NCBI GenBank assembly: GCA_029259895.1
Contig: JAJDEG010000005.1
Span: 1 to 32,023 of the forward strand
DNA length: 32,023 nucleotides
DNA from: Planctomycetota bacterium
Lineage (GTDB): Bacteria > Planctomycetota > Planctomycetia > Pirellulales > PLA5
Reading direction: 5' to 3'
Shown here: in pieces, positions 14,775 through 23,300 of the stretch
Layout of the letters: each line of letters starts with the position of its first letter
How positions within the stretch are numbered: the stretch's first letter is position 1
The notes under the pieces: generated by a model
Told to the model about the DNA's origin: nothing
The model's database searches: none
What the model saw: the letters and a program-made list of their open reading frames with translations, nothing else
Position numbers and translations under genes: made by a program

Positions 14775-17066
14775 ATGGAAACCACTCGAAGCGAATCCGC
14801 CGGCAGCACCGCGAAGACGATCACGGTCGCGCTGGTTGGCAATCCCAACACGGGCAAATCGACGCTGTTCACCGCGCTGGCCGGAGTGCGGCAGCGGGTG
14901 GGGAATTATCCGGGCGTGACGGTCGAGAAAAAGATCGGCCGCACGAGCGTCTCCGGTCGGGCCGTCGATCTCGTCGATCTGCCGGGCACCTACAGCCTCG
15001 CGCCGCGATCGCCGGATGAGATGGTGACGGTCGACGTGCTGCTCGGTCGCCAAACCGGCACGCCGCGGCCCGACGCCGTGCTGTGCGTGGTCGATGCCAG
15101 CAACTTGGAACGAAATCTGTATTTGGTTAGCCAGGCGTTGGAACTCGGCCTGCCGACGGTGGTGGTGCTGACGATGGTCGATCTGGCCGAAGGACGCGGG
15201 TTGCGCGTCGATGTCGCGCGGCTGGAACGTCAGTTGGGCGTGCCGGTCGTGGCAGTGGCGGCCCATCGACGGATGGGACTCGATCCGCTTCGCCGAGCGC
15301 TCGTGAGCGCGATCGACGGCGGACGGAGCGCGGCCGTGACTCCGTTTTCGCCGGAGTTTCAGCGCGAAGTGAGTGAATTGCAATCGCGACTCTCGGCCAG
15401 CAACGGCGGCCAAACGCCGCGATTCTTGGCCGAACGGTTGCTGCTCGACACGAGCGGCTATATCGAAAGCGACTTGCTCGCGGCCGATGACCGCGCGACG
15501 CGCGAGGCGCTCGCCGCGGCGCGGCAGCGGCTCGCTGAGGCGGGACAACCGGTGCCGGCAGTCGAGGCGATCGCCCGCTATGGCTGGGCGGCGAAGGTGC
15601 TCGACGGCGTCGTCGAACGCAGCGCCAGCGAATCGGCATCGCTCAGCGATCGGCTGGATCGCGTGCTGTGCCACAAGGTGTACGGTGTGGCGATTTTCGT
15701 CGCGCTCATGTTTTTGATGTTCCAGTCGATCTTCACGTGGGCCGCGCCGGCGATGGAAGGCATCGACGGCATCAAGACGGCGCTCGTCGAGTGGATCGAG
15801 GGCGTCGGTGGCGAACCGCTGATGGCGGATGGCCCGCTGCGGTCGCTGATCACTAGCGGCGTTATCGAGGGCGTCGGCGGCGTGCTGATCTTTCTGCCGC
15901 AGATTTTGATTCTCTTCTTGTTTATCGCCTTGCTGGAAGACTGCGGCTATATGGCGCGGGCCGCGTATTTGATGGACAAGCTGATGGCTCCCATCGGGCT
16001 GAGCGGCAAGTCGTTCATTCCGCTGCTTTCGTCGTTCGCGTGCGCGATTCCCGGCGTGATGGCGGCCCGGGTTATCGAAAATCGCCGCGACAGGTTGCTG
16101 ACGATTCTCGTCGCGCCGCTGATGAGTTGTTCGGCCCGCCTACCGGTGTATACGTTGTTGATCGCCGCGTTCATACCGGAGCGGCTGCTGGCCGGATTTT
16201 CTGTAGGCGCGGTCGACGTTGGCTTTGGCCTGCAAGGGGCGACGATGTTCGCCATGTATCTGGTGGGGATTGTGGCAGCGGTGCTGGTGACGCTTGTGCT
16301 GCGCGGCACGATCCTCAAGGGCGAGACGCCGCCGTTCGTGATGGAGTTGCCGAGCTACAAGGTGCCGTCGCTCCGAGTTGTCGCTTCGCGCGTCGTCGAT
16401 CGTGGTTGGGCGTTCGTCCGCCGGGCAGGGACGATGATTTTTGCCGTGATGGTCCTCGTATGGGCGGCGGCGTATTATCCGCGGCTCGACGACGACGCCA
16501 GCCGGACGCTGGCCGCCGAGCAGGAAACGCTCGAGATCAAGATCGCCGCGATGGAGGAAGCGGAACAGGAAGAATCGCCCGAAATCGCCGCGCTGGGCGA
16601 GCGACGCGATGAGATCGCGAATCAATTGGCCGGCGAGCAGGTGCGGCAAAGCTATTTGGGCCGAGCGGGACAATGGATTGAGCCGGTGGTTGAGCCGCTG
16701 GGCTGGGATTGGCGAATCGGCTGCGCGGCGATCGCGTCGTTTCCGGCCCGCGAAGTGGTGGTCGGTACGATGGGCGTGCTGTACGACCTGGGATCGGAGG
16801 AAGACGAGGAGTCGCCGAGCCTGCGTGAGAAATTGCAGACCGCGACTTGGGACGGAACTAACCGAAAGGTGTTCGGTGTGCCCGTCGCCCTGTCGATCAT
16901 GGTGTTCTTCGCGCTGTGCTGCCAATGCGCGGCAACGCTGGCGGTAATCAAGCGCGAGACGAATTCCTGGCGGTGGCCGGCATTTACGTTCGCTTACATG
17001 ACGCTGCTGGCCTATGTGGCGGCGCTGGCGACCTATCAGATTGCCGTGCGAATCGTAGCGTCGTGA
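14775..17066 (+). CDS. feoB: Ferrous iron transporter FeoB
   Basis: 763 residues, full length for FeoB. An N-terminal G domain carries G1 GNPNTGKST (22-30), the G2 region YPGVTVEKKIG (45-55) and G3 DLPGT (68-72). The fourth GTPase motif, usually NxxD, reads TMVD (133-136), so the guanine-contacting Asn is a Thr. The membrane part has the two gate-like segments, with SFACAIPGVMAARVIENRRD and LMSCSARLPVYTLLIAAF, and ends with the Cys-containing CCQCAATLAVIKRETNSWRW helix. A charged, Glu-rich insert of about 55 residues (570-625) lies between membrane helices. It imports Fe2+ across the inner membrane, driven or gated by GTP hydrolysis. It is last in the feoA-feoA-feoB operon; no feoC is seen. 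Confidence 0.94.
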   Translation: METTRSESAGSTAKTITVALVGNPNTGKSTLFTALAGVRQRVGNYPGVTVEKKIGRTSVSGRAVDLVDLPGTYSLAPRSPDEMVTVDVLLGRQTGTPRPDAVLCVVDASNLERNLYLVSQALELGLPTVVVLTMVDLAEGRGLRVDVARLERQLGVPVVAVAAHRRMGLDPLRRALVSAIDGGRSAAVTPFSPEFQREVSELQSRLSASNGGQTPRFLAERLLLDTSGYIESDLLAADDRATREALAAARQRLAEAGQPVPAVEAIARYGWAAKVLDGVVERSASESASLSDRLDRVLCHKVYGVAIFVALMFLMFQSIFTWAAPAMEGIDGIKTALVEWIEGVGGEPLMADGPLRSLITSGVIEGVGGVLIFLPQILILFLFIALLEDCGYMARAAYLMDKLMAPIGLSGKSFIPLLSSFACAIPGVMAARVIENRRDRLLTILVAPLMSCSARLPVYTLLIAAFIPERLLAGFSVGAVDVGFGLQGATMFAMYLVGIVAAVLVTLVLRGTILKGETPPFVMELPSYKVPSLRVVASRVVDRGWAFVRRAGTMIFAVMVLVWAAAYYPRLDDDASRTLAAEQETLEIKIAAMEEAEQEESPEIAALGERRDEIANQLAGEQVRQSYLGRAGQWIEPVVEPLGWDWRIGCAAIASFPAREVVVGTMGVLYDLGSEEDEESPSLREKLQTATWDGTNRKVFGVPVALSIMVFFALCCQCAATLAVIKRETNSWRWPAFTFAYMTLLAYVAALATYQIAVRIVAS

Positions 17067-17168
17067 CGGCGGCCTGTTTCCGCGTTTTTCTGGGGGGCGC
17101 TGGGGCGTAGTCGGCTCGTCTACCGCGTTTCGAGCAGTATTTGCACCGCGAATTGCCGGCTACCACCG

Positions 17169-17197
17169 TTGATGGACTCCGCGGCGGGCGCTATACT
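17169..17197 (+). promoter_or_regulatory. Sigma-70-like promoter of the small basic protein gene
   Basis: -35 TTGATG (17169-17174), exactly 17 bp, -10 TATACT (17192-17197). Predicted start near 17204, about 47 nt before the ATG at 17251. It is one of the best promoter matches in the window, in keeping with an abundant small protein. Confidence 0.6.
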
Positions 17198-17250
17198 GGC
17201 GGATTCGAGTTAGGCCCGTTTCCAAGCAGGTCCATTAGCAGGTCCAGGTT

Positions 17251-17520
17251 ATGACGATCGACAAAACACTCAAGGTTGCCCGCGGTCTGATTCGCAGCCG
17301 CAGCGTTCTTACCCGCGGCGAGCGTCTGGTGCGGCTCAAGGAAGCCGACCGTTGGCAGGAAGGGGACAGCCCCGTCGGCCTGCCAAAGGTGCGCGTCTAT
17401 AAGCTGGCGATGAAGAAGAAAAAGAAGAAGGCGGCCGAAGAGGGTGCCGAAGGGGCCGCGGCTCCGGCGGCTGCGCCGGCCAAGGGCGCGCCAGCCAAGG
17501 GTGGGGCGGGCAAGAAATAG
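17251..17520 (+). CDS. Small basic protein, TIGR04137 type, with Lys/Ala-rich tail
   Basis: 89 residues. The first ~50 (MTIDKTL...[18 protein letters not shown]...LPKVRV) match the pattern I know for TIGR04137, a small basic protein limited to Planctomycetes, Verrucomicrobia, Chlamydiae and relatives, of unknown function. Basic residues and the strict length suggest nucleic-acid or ribosome binding, but that is inference. After the core comes a run of six Lys (55-60), a short acidic patch and an Ala/Pro/Gly/Lys tail (66-89) like those of histone H1 or some planctomycete HU proteins. It has its own promoter candidate at 17169-17197. larA follows 89 bp downstream on the same strand and could be read through. 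Confidence 0.8.
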   Translation: MTIDKTLKVARGLIRSRSVLTRGERLVRLKEADRWQEGDSPVGLPKVRVYKLAMKKKKKKAAEEGAEGAAAPAAAPAKGAPAKGGAGKK

Positions 17521-17609
17521 CTGCTGGCGGCGCTCGTTGCTCGCCGCGTGGTGCTGGCGGTTATGGCCACTGGCATCAGCCGACGTTCGATCTTCGACGG
17601 GTGCTTCCG

Positions 17610-18881
17610 ATGCGCGTTCGCCTGGAATATGGTCGGCAGGGTTTGGAGGTCGACTTGCCGGCCGATCGGGTCGTGCGGACGCTTAAGTACAAAGACGCGC
17701 CGCCGCTGGCCGAGCCGCTGGCCGAACTGGAGAAACTCCTCGACGCGCCGATCGGCACGCCGCCGCTGGTCGAGCTTGCCCGCGTGAAGCGGAGTGCGTG
17801 CATCGCCATCTGCGACATTACGCGGCCCGTGCCCAACGCCTTGATGCTGCCCCCGATCCTCCAACGGCTCGAAGCGGCTGGCATTGCTCGCGAGGCGATC
17901 ACAATTCTGATCGCCACGGGTCTGCATCGGCCGAACGAAGGTGACGAACTGGTCGAGTTGGTTGGGGCGGAGATCGCGGCCAACTATCGGATCGAGAATC
18001 ACCACGGCAAAGTACTCGGCGAGCATACGTATTGCGGCGAGAGCCCGCGGGGCGTGCCGATTTGGATCGACTCGCGGTACGTCGAAGCGGAACTCAAGAT
18101 CACGACCGGTTTGATCGAGCCGCATTTGATGGCCGGTTTTTCCGGCGGCCGGAAGTTGATCTGTCCGGGCATCGCGGCGCTGGAAACGGTGAAGATCTGG
18201 CACGGGCCGGACTTCTTGGAAAGCCCGCTGGCCGACTGCGGCATTCTCGACGGTAATCCGGTGCACGAGGAAAACACGTGGATCGGTCGGCACGTGGGCT
18301 GCGACTTCATCGCCAACGTGGTGATCGACTCGCAGCGGCGGCCGCTGAAGTTTGTGGCCGGCGACATGGAGGCCGCGTTTCTCGACGGCGTGGCGTTCTG
18401 CCGGGCGGTGGTCCGCGACACGGTCGACGAGCCGGTCGATATCGTCGTGACCAGTTGCGCCGGCTATCCGCTCGACACGACGTTTTATCAAGCGGTGAAG
18501 GGACTGACCGGGGCGTTGCCGATCGTCAAGCAAGGCGGCACGATCATCATGGCGGCCAGCCTGACCGAGGGCATCGGCAGTCCGGAGTTCGAGAGCCTGT
18601 TTCGCGACAATGCGAGCCTCGACGTGTTCATCGAGCGGATTCTGGGCAAGGACTATTTCGTGATGGACCAGTGGCAACTCGAAGAGCTGGCCAAGGTCTG
18701 TCGCAAGGCGAAGGTGAAGATCGTCAGCGACGGGTTGCCGGCCGAGACGCTCAACAAGTTGTTCGTTGAGGCTGCGCCGTCGGTCGAACGGGCGCTGGCG
18801 GAGTCGCTCGACGAATACGGCCCGACGGCGACGGTGGCGGTGATTCCGAAGGGGCCCTATGTGCTGGCGCAGGTGGTTTAG
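17610..18881 (+). CDS. larA: LarA-family (nickel-pincer) racemase/epimerase
   Basis: 423 residues. LarA enzymes interconvert stereoisomers of 2-hydroxy acids (lactate in the type case) using a nickel-pincer nucleotide bound to Lys. The known L. plantarum active-site residues all have counterparts at nearly the same numbers: CDITRPVPN (68-76, Arg72), His106 in ATGLHRPN, His172 in EPH, the cofactor Lys182 in FSGGRK and the nickel ligand His198 in KIWHG. The cofactor-making genes larB, larC and larE are not in the window. The substrate may be a hydroxy acid other than lactate, since the family is broad. ATG at 17610 is chosen; GTG at 17601 is an equal-frame alternative adding three residues. Confidence 0.85.
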   Translation: MRVRLEYGRQGLEVDLPADRVVRTLKYKDAPPLAEPLAELEKLLDAPIGTPPLVELARVKRSACIAICDITRPVPNALMLPPILQRLEAAGIAREAITILIATGLHRPNEGDELVELVGAEIAANYRIENHHGKVLGEHTYCGESPRGVPIWIDSRYVEAELKITTGLIEPHLMAGFSGGRKLICPGIAALETVKIWHGPDFLESPLADCGILDGNPVHEENTWIGRHVGCDFIANVVIDSQRRPLKFVAGDMEAAFLDGVAFCRAVVRDTVDEPVDIVVTSCAGYPLDTTFYQAVKGLTGALPIVKQGGTIIMAASLTEGIGSPEFESLFRDNASLDVFIERILGKDYFVMDQWQLEELAKVCRKAKVKIVSDGLPAETLNKLFVEAAPSVERALAESLDEYGPTATVAVIPKGPYVLAQVV

Positions 18882-18933
18882 CGCAGGCGTCGGCGTGCAG
18901 TCGTCGGCCGCGATGAAAAACAAGCTGGTTCAG

Positions 18934-18968
18934 TTTTTCACGCGGAGGACGCGGAGGGCACGCAGAGC
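18934..18968. repeat. CGCGGAGG-type low-complexity intergenic repeat
   Basis: TTTTTCACGCGGAGGACGCG continues with GAGGGCACGCAGAG: three degenerate copies of ACGCGGAGG about 9-10 bp apart, in the gap between the convergent larA and DUF1501 genes. I recall similar stretches as common intergenic filler in planctomycetes; no function is known to me. Confidence 0.45.
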
Positions 18969-19051
18969 GGCTGTGTTTAGAAACGAACCAATGCAGATTC
19001 GCACGAGCGAGCACGAAGCTGCGAGCGATTCGTGCGGAACCCGCGTGCACG

Positions 19052-20497
19052 TCAGGCGATGATTTCTTTAACGACGCGACCGTGTACGTCGGTGAGCCGG
19101 AAGTCGCGGCCGCTGTAGCGGTAGGTTAGCCGCTCGTGATCGAGGCCCATCAAGTGCAGGATGGTGGCGTGCAGGTCGTGGACGTGTACGCGGTTATCGA
19201 CCGCCGAAAGGCCGAACTCGTCGGTCGCTCCGTAACTGACGCCGCCCTTGACGCCGCCGCCGGCCATCCACGTGGTGAAGCCGTAATGGTCGTGGTCGCG
19301 GCCTTTTTGGCCTTCGGAAGTGGGCGCGCGGCCGAATTCTCCGCCCCACACGACGAGCGTTTCGTCGAGCAGGCCGCGCTGCTTTAAGTCGGTTAGCAAC
19401 GCAGCAATGCCCTGGTCGCAGGCGTCGGCCAGCTGCTTATGGCCGCCAACGATATCGCCGTGGCCCGTGTCCCAGGCGATATCGTAGCCGTCGATCGACA
19501 GCGAAACCTGCACGCAGCGGACGCCGCGCTCGATCAACCGGCGGGCGAGCAGGCAGCCTTTCGCATACTCCTCCGGGCCGTACAGGTCGAGTGTGGCTTT
19601 GGTTTCTCGCTCGGTGTCGAACGCCTCGGGCACGGCGAACTGCATGCGGAACGCCATTTCCATCGCCTGAATGCTGGCTTCGAGTTGCGGGTCTTCCGTT
19701 TGCCGGTCGAGGTGCAGACGGTTGAGACGCGCGAGCAAGTCGGCCTGACGGCGCTGGTCGTCGCGGGCGAGATACTGGTTCTTCAAATCGCCGAGAATGC
19801 GGTCCGGACGCATCTCGTGGATGTTCACGTAGGTGCCGGCATACGCGCCGGGCAGAAAAGCGTTGCCCCAATTGGCGAGTTTGCCGCGGGGCTGGGCGCG
19901 GGGACTCATGGCGACGAAGCCGGGCAGGTTCTCGTTCTCGCTGCCCAGGCCATAGACGAGCCACGCGCCCATGCTGGGGCGATTGGGTTGCAGGTGGCCG
20001 ACGTTCATCATCATCATCGCGCCGGCGTGTTCCGGGATGTCGGTGTGCATCGAGTGGATGAAGGCGATGTCGTCGACGCATTGGGCCGTGCGGGGAAAGA
20101 TATCGCTGACCCACTTGCCACACTGGCCGTACTGCTTGAAGCCGAACGGCGAGGGCATGAGGCCGTTCGTCGTGTTCCGCAGCGACTTGCGATCGACCGC
20201 TTGGGGACGCTGACCGGCGTGGGCGGCGATGGCCGGTTTGTAGTCGAACGTGTCGACCTGCGACGGGCCGCCGGGCATGAAGAGTTGGATCACGCGCTTC
20301 GCCTTGGGGGCGAAGTGCGGTGGTTTGACGGCCAGCGGCGACGCCGGATGATTTACCGTTTGGCCTGGGGAAGCGAAGAGGCGTGCGTCGGCCATTACGC
20401 TGGCCAGGCCGAGCGTGCCGAAGCCGGCACCGATCCGCGTGAGCATGTCGCGGCGGGAGATCGGCGGCAGCGGGTCACGGTGGTGAAGCGATGGCAT
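19052..20497 (-). CDS. DUF1501 family protein with Tat signal
   Basis: 481 residues. ISRRDMLTRIGAGFGTLGLA (13-32) is a twin-arginine signal (Arg15, Arg16) ahead of a hydrophobic stretch, so the folded protein is probably exported by Tat. The body shows the DUF1501 pattern, related to the alkaline-phosphatase/sulfatase fold: FMPGGPSQVDTFDYKP, VVWGGEFGRAPTSEGQKGRDH and HATILHLMGLDHERLTYRYSGRDFRLTD at the end. The start is ATG 20497; the frame stays open to 20578, but that extension (VGWVERSEAHQA) is translated from a dispersed repeat. It lies 82 bp downstream of the PSD1 gene; such pairs are very common in planctomycetes. The proposed role is in polymer or sulfated-glycan breakdown, but the activity is not established. 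Confidence 0.9.
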   Translation of the reverse strand: MPSLHHRDPLPPISRRDMLTRIGAGFGTLGLASVMADARLFASPGQTVNHPASPLAVKPPHFAPKAKRVIQLFMPGGPSQVDTFDYKPAIAAHAGQRPQAVDRKSLRNTTNGLMPSPFGFKQYGQCGKWVSDIFPRTAQCVDDIAFIHSMHTDIPEHAGAMMMMNVGHLQPNRPSMGAWLVYGLGSENENLPGFVAMSPRAQPRGKLANWGNAFLPGAYAGTYVNIHEMRPDRILGDLKNQYLARDDQRRQADLLARLNRLHLDRQTEDPQLEASIQAMEMAFRMQFAVPEAFDTERETKATLDLYGPEEYAKGCLLARRLIERGVRCVQVSLSIDGYDIAWDTGHGDIVGGHKQLADACDQGIAALLTDLKQRGLLDETLVVWGGEFGRAPTSEGQKGRDHDHYGFTTWMAGGGVKGGVSYGATDEFGLSAVDNRVHVHDLHATILHLMGLDHERLTYRYSGRDFRLTDVHGRVVKEIIA

Positions 20498-20542
20498 CGG
20501 GATTGTCCGCTGGGGAGCGAGATTTGGTTTTTGAACCGTTGC

Positions 20543-20577
20543 TTGGTGGGCCTCACTTCGTTCGACCCACCCTACCA
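20543..20577 (-). repeat. Single unit of the dispersed GGGTGGGTCGAACGAAG element
   Basis: Reverse-complemented, it reads GGTAGGGTGGGTCGAACGAA then GTGAGGCCCACC, the same unit found twice in inverted orientation at 3436-3521. The unit itself has complementary ends (GGGTGGG/GGTGGGCC on opposite strands), so it can fold. It fills nearly all of the 82-bp gap between PSD1 and DUF1501 genes. Confidence 0.8.
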
Positions 20578-20579
20578 AG

Positions 20580-22961
20580 TCATTGAACGTACATGAACTC
20601 GTTCGAGCCGAGGAGTACTTGGGCGTACTGTTCCCACGGTGATAGGCGGTCGGTGCCGTTGGCCGTGGCGATGTAGGCTAGACCGACTTCGACTTCTTCG
20701 GCTGTTGGTGGCCGTTGATACAACAGCGAATACGCCAACTCAATCCGCGCCGCATTAGATTCGGACTCGTCAGCGAGCCTTTTGACGAGCGCCTTCGACC
20801 GTTCGATCATGAATGGGCTGTTCATCAGGAACAGAAACTGCTGCGGTACGATGCTCAACGGTCGGCGTTCGACGCTGGCTCGCATGATCGGGAAATCGAA
20901 TAGCCGCAAGAACTCGTCGGTGGCGAAGACGTCGCCGTTGCGGCTGACTTTGAAGTAGAGCGTGCGGCGGCGGCTGTCGACTTTGTCGGTCGGCTGGCCG
21001 CCGAGGTTGCGGTCGAGTTCGCCGGTGATGTCGAGCAGAGCGTCGCGCCAGGCTTCGACGTCGAGCCGCCGCGGATTCATCCGCCATAGCAGACGGTTGT
21101 CGCCGTCGGTGCGGAATGCGGCTTCGTCGAATGTGCTGCTCATCTGGTATGCAGACGACAGCATCATCGTGCGATGGAGTGCTTTGATCGACTGCCCGGA
21201 CTCGATGAACGTGGCGGTGAGCCAATCGAGAAGCTGCGGATGCGTCGGTTTTTCACCCAGCGCACCGAAATTACTCGGCGTGCGGACGATTGCTTTGCCG
21301 AAGTGGTGCATCCAGACGCGGTTGACCATCACCCGCGAGGTGAGCGGATTGGTCGGCGCGGCGACGGCTTCGGCGAGTTGGCGGCGACCGCTGGCGTCGT
21401 CGAACGGCGCGGCGTCATCGCCGGCGAGAATGCGGAGGAACCGCCGCGGGGCTTTCTCGCCGGGCTTGCGGAGGTCGCCGCGGATTGCCACCTGCATGTC
21501 GGCCGCGCCGCTGTCGTGCAACATGTGGGCGGTGTCGAAGCGCGGCGGCGCGTCCTCGCGGAGCTTACTTAGTTCCGCCGTCCAGTCGTCCAACAGCTGT
21601 TTTTCGTCGTCGCTGGGTTCGCGTTTTTCGTTCTTGATCTTGCCGCGGAGGTCGTCGATTCGTTTTTCCGCTTCTTTAATGGACTGTTCGTGGCGGTTGA
21701 ACGTGTCGACGACTTCCGGCGGCGCGAGCGGCGATTCGCCAGCGCCGGTGTTGTTGAATACGCCGGCCAACGAGTAATAGTCTTGCTGCGGCAGCGGATC
21801 GAATTTGTGGTCGTGGCAACGGGCGCAGGCTAGCGTTAGGCCGAGCATGCCTCGGCTGAGCGTGTCGAGCCGATCGGAGAGGGTTTCGGCTTTCGCCTGG
21901 GCGACGCTGTCTGGATCGCCGCCGTCGCTGTTGTACGTTGGCCCGAGCGCGAAGAATCCGGTGGCCACGGCGTCGCCGCGCTCGCCGATGATGTCGCCGG
22001 CGATTTGCAGCGCGATGAACTTGTCGAACGGCAAATCGGCGTTGAGGGCGTCGACAACCCAATCGCGATACCGCCATGCTTGGGCGTAGGCGGCGTTGTC
22101 GAGGAAACCGCCGTGTCCGTCGCTGTAGCGGGCCACGTCGAGCCAGTGCCGTGCCCAGCGCTCGCCGTAGTGGGGCGAACTGAGAAGGCGATCGACCAAT
22201 TCGCGAATCGCGGTTGCTCGGTCCCGTTCGCAGGCGGCGACAAAGTCGCTGACTTCGTCGGGCGTGGGAGGCAGTCCGATCAGATCAAAATAGATGCGCC
22301 GCACCAGCACGCTTGGCTCGGCCGGCGATGCGGGCGCGAGTCCGGCTCGTTCGAGGCTGGCTAATATGAAGCGGTCGACGTCGCTTTGGACCCAGGATTC
22401 GTTTGCGACCTTTGGCGGGTCAGGCATTGCGACGGGTTGGAAGGCCCAATGTTCGCTGCGCCACTTGGCCCAGTCGTAACCCGCGGCCTCTTTGGCGGTC
22501 GACGCGGCGTCGCTGGGCGCAGCGTTGGGGGGCCACGGGGCACCCATCTCGATCCACTTTTCGAGCGTCGCGATTTCCGCCGGCTTGAGCTTGCCGGCCG
22601 GCGGCATCTCGAACGATTCCCAGCGAACGGCTTCGAGCAGCAGACTTTCGGCCGGATTGCCGGGCGAAACGGCGCTGCCAGAATCGCCGCCGCGGATGGC
22701 CAATTCGCGACCGTCGAGCCGCAGCCCGGCCATGAGCTTCTTGGCCTCGCCGCTGTGGCATTCGTAGCAATGCTTCACCAGCAGCGGGCGGACTTTGGCC
22801 TCGAAGAATTCGATTTGCTCGGCGGAAAACTTGGTGGCAGATTCTGTGGTGGAATTTGCGGTGGACTCTGCGGCGGACGCTGCATCATCTGCCAGACAGA
22901 CCTCGGCCCAGGACGCCAAGGCGAGTAGAACGAGCGCGATTTGTGGCCGCAAGGAGGGCAC
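20580..22961 (-). CDS. PSD1 (DUF1549/DUF1553) planctomycete cytochrome c protein
   Basis: 793 residues. A signal peptide (MPSLRPQIALVLLALASWAE and on to about residue 24) and a Ser/Thr/Ala linker lead to the cytochrome c domain with HCYECH (Cys65, Cys68, His69), so one haem is attached in the periplasm. DUF1549 begins near SDVDRFILASLERAGL (about 193) and includes RRIYFDLIGLPPTP. A charged segment of about 45 residues (KEAEKRIDDLRGKIKNE and on) is likely coiled coil. DUF1553 begins near RRQLAEAVAAPTNPLTSRVM and runs to the C-terminus. The start codon is GTG; no ATG precedes the signal peptide in frame. With the DUF1501 gene downstream it forms the usual planctomycete pair. The redox role and substrate are unknown. 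Confidence 0.92.
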   Translation of the reverse strand: MPSLRPQIALVLLALASWAEVCLADDAASAAESTANSTTESATKFSAEQIEFFEAKVRPLLVKHCYECHSGEAKKLMAGLRLDGRELAIRGGDSGSAVSPGNPAESLLLEAVRWESFEMPPAGKLKPAEIATLEKWIEMGAPWPPNAAPSDAASTAKEAAGYDWAKWRSEHWAFQPVAMPDPPKVANESWVQSDVDRFILASLERAGLAPASPAEPSVLVRRIYFDLIGLPPTPDEVSDFVAACERDRATAIRELVDRLLSSPHYGERWARHWLDVARYSDGHGGFLDNAAYAQAWRYRDWVVDALNADLPFDKFIALQIAGDIIGERGDAVATGFFALGPTYNSDGGDPDSVAQAKAETLSDRLDTLSRGMLGLTLACARCHDHKFDPLPQQDYYSLAGVFNNTGAGESPLAPPEVVDTFNRHEQSIKEAEKRIDDLRGKIKNEKREPSDDEKQLLDDWTAELSKLREDAPPRFDTAHMLHDSGAADMQVAIRGDLRKPGEKAPRRFLRILAGDDAAPFDDASGRRQLAEAVAAPTNPLTSRVMVNRVWMHHFGKAIVRTPSNFGALGEKPTHPQLLDWLTATFIESGQSIKALHRTMMLSSAYQMSSTFDEAAFRTDGDNRLLWRMNPRRLDVEAWRDALLDITGELDRNLGGQPTDKVDSRRRTLYFKVSRNGDVFATDEFLRLFDFPIMRASVERRPLSIVPQQFLFLMNSPFMIERSKALVKRLADESESNAARIELAYSLLYQRPPTAEEVEVGLAYIATANGTDRLSPWEQYAQVLLGSNEFMYVQ

Positions 22962-23300
22962 GAAAGACCACTTTTTCGGCAGGAAGGGCGAGCGTTACTG
23001 CCTATACGCATAACCTGTTATCGATGGGTGTGTCAACCTTGGCGGCCGAAATCCTGGATGAGGGCCGTGATCGGGCGGCCGGCAAGATCGAGCGGTAATG
23101 GGGTTGGCTTCGGCCGATGGTGGTGCGATTTGGCGAGCGCGTTGATGTTGAGGAGGAGGACGGCGAGGAGGACAGGCCGGGCGTTGGACGGCGTTAGACG
23201 TCGACGCCCCGCAGTGGCTGAGTTACCCTTAATCTCGAGGCGAGAGAGAAAGCGCTCGCTCGATTCGTATTCCAACTTTCATCGGGAGAGACGTTCCGTG
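22962..23300. other. Divergent intergenic region (339 bp)
   Basis: It holds the minus-strand promoter of the PSD1/DUF1501 pair (23008-23036) and, at its right end, the leader and ribosome binding site GGGAGAG (23284-23290) of the secreted-protein gene. A purine-rich stretch around 23145-23180 (GTTGAGGAGGAGGACGGCGA and on) is of unknown use. No further gene is seen. Confidence 0.5.
23008..23036 (-). promoter_or_regulatory. Sigma-70-like promoter of the PSD1/DUF1501 pair
   Basis: On the minus strand: consensus -35 TTGACA (23036-23031), 17-bp spacer, -10-like TTATGC (23013-23008). The predicted start lies about 40 nt before the GTG at 22961, which also supports that start codon. The -10 is poor. 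Confidence 0.45.

Noticed and set aside
14364-15674. A 436-residue minus-strand frame opposite feoA/feoB
   Set aside because: Antisense shadow rich in His/Arg/Gln; feoB motifs are on the plus strand. It was also considered as the source of the minus-strand transcript ending at 13739, but it has no coding character.
17397-18923. A 508-residue minus-strand frame opposite larA
   Set aside because: Shadow of larA, with a poly-Phe end that is merely the complement of the Lys run in the small basic protein.
20498-20578. An N-terminal extension of the DUF1501 protein (MVGWVERSEAHQA...)
   Set aside because: The extension is translated from a dispersed non-coding repeat and would place the Tat signal about 40 residues inside the protein.
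22941-23300. A 120-residue N-terminal extension of the secreted protein
   Set aside because: It would bury the signal peptide, overlaps the PSD1 promoter region and has no coding character.
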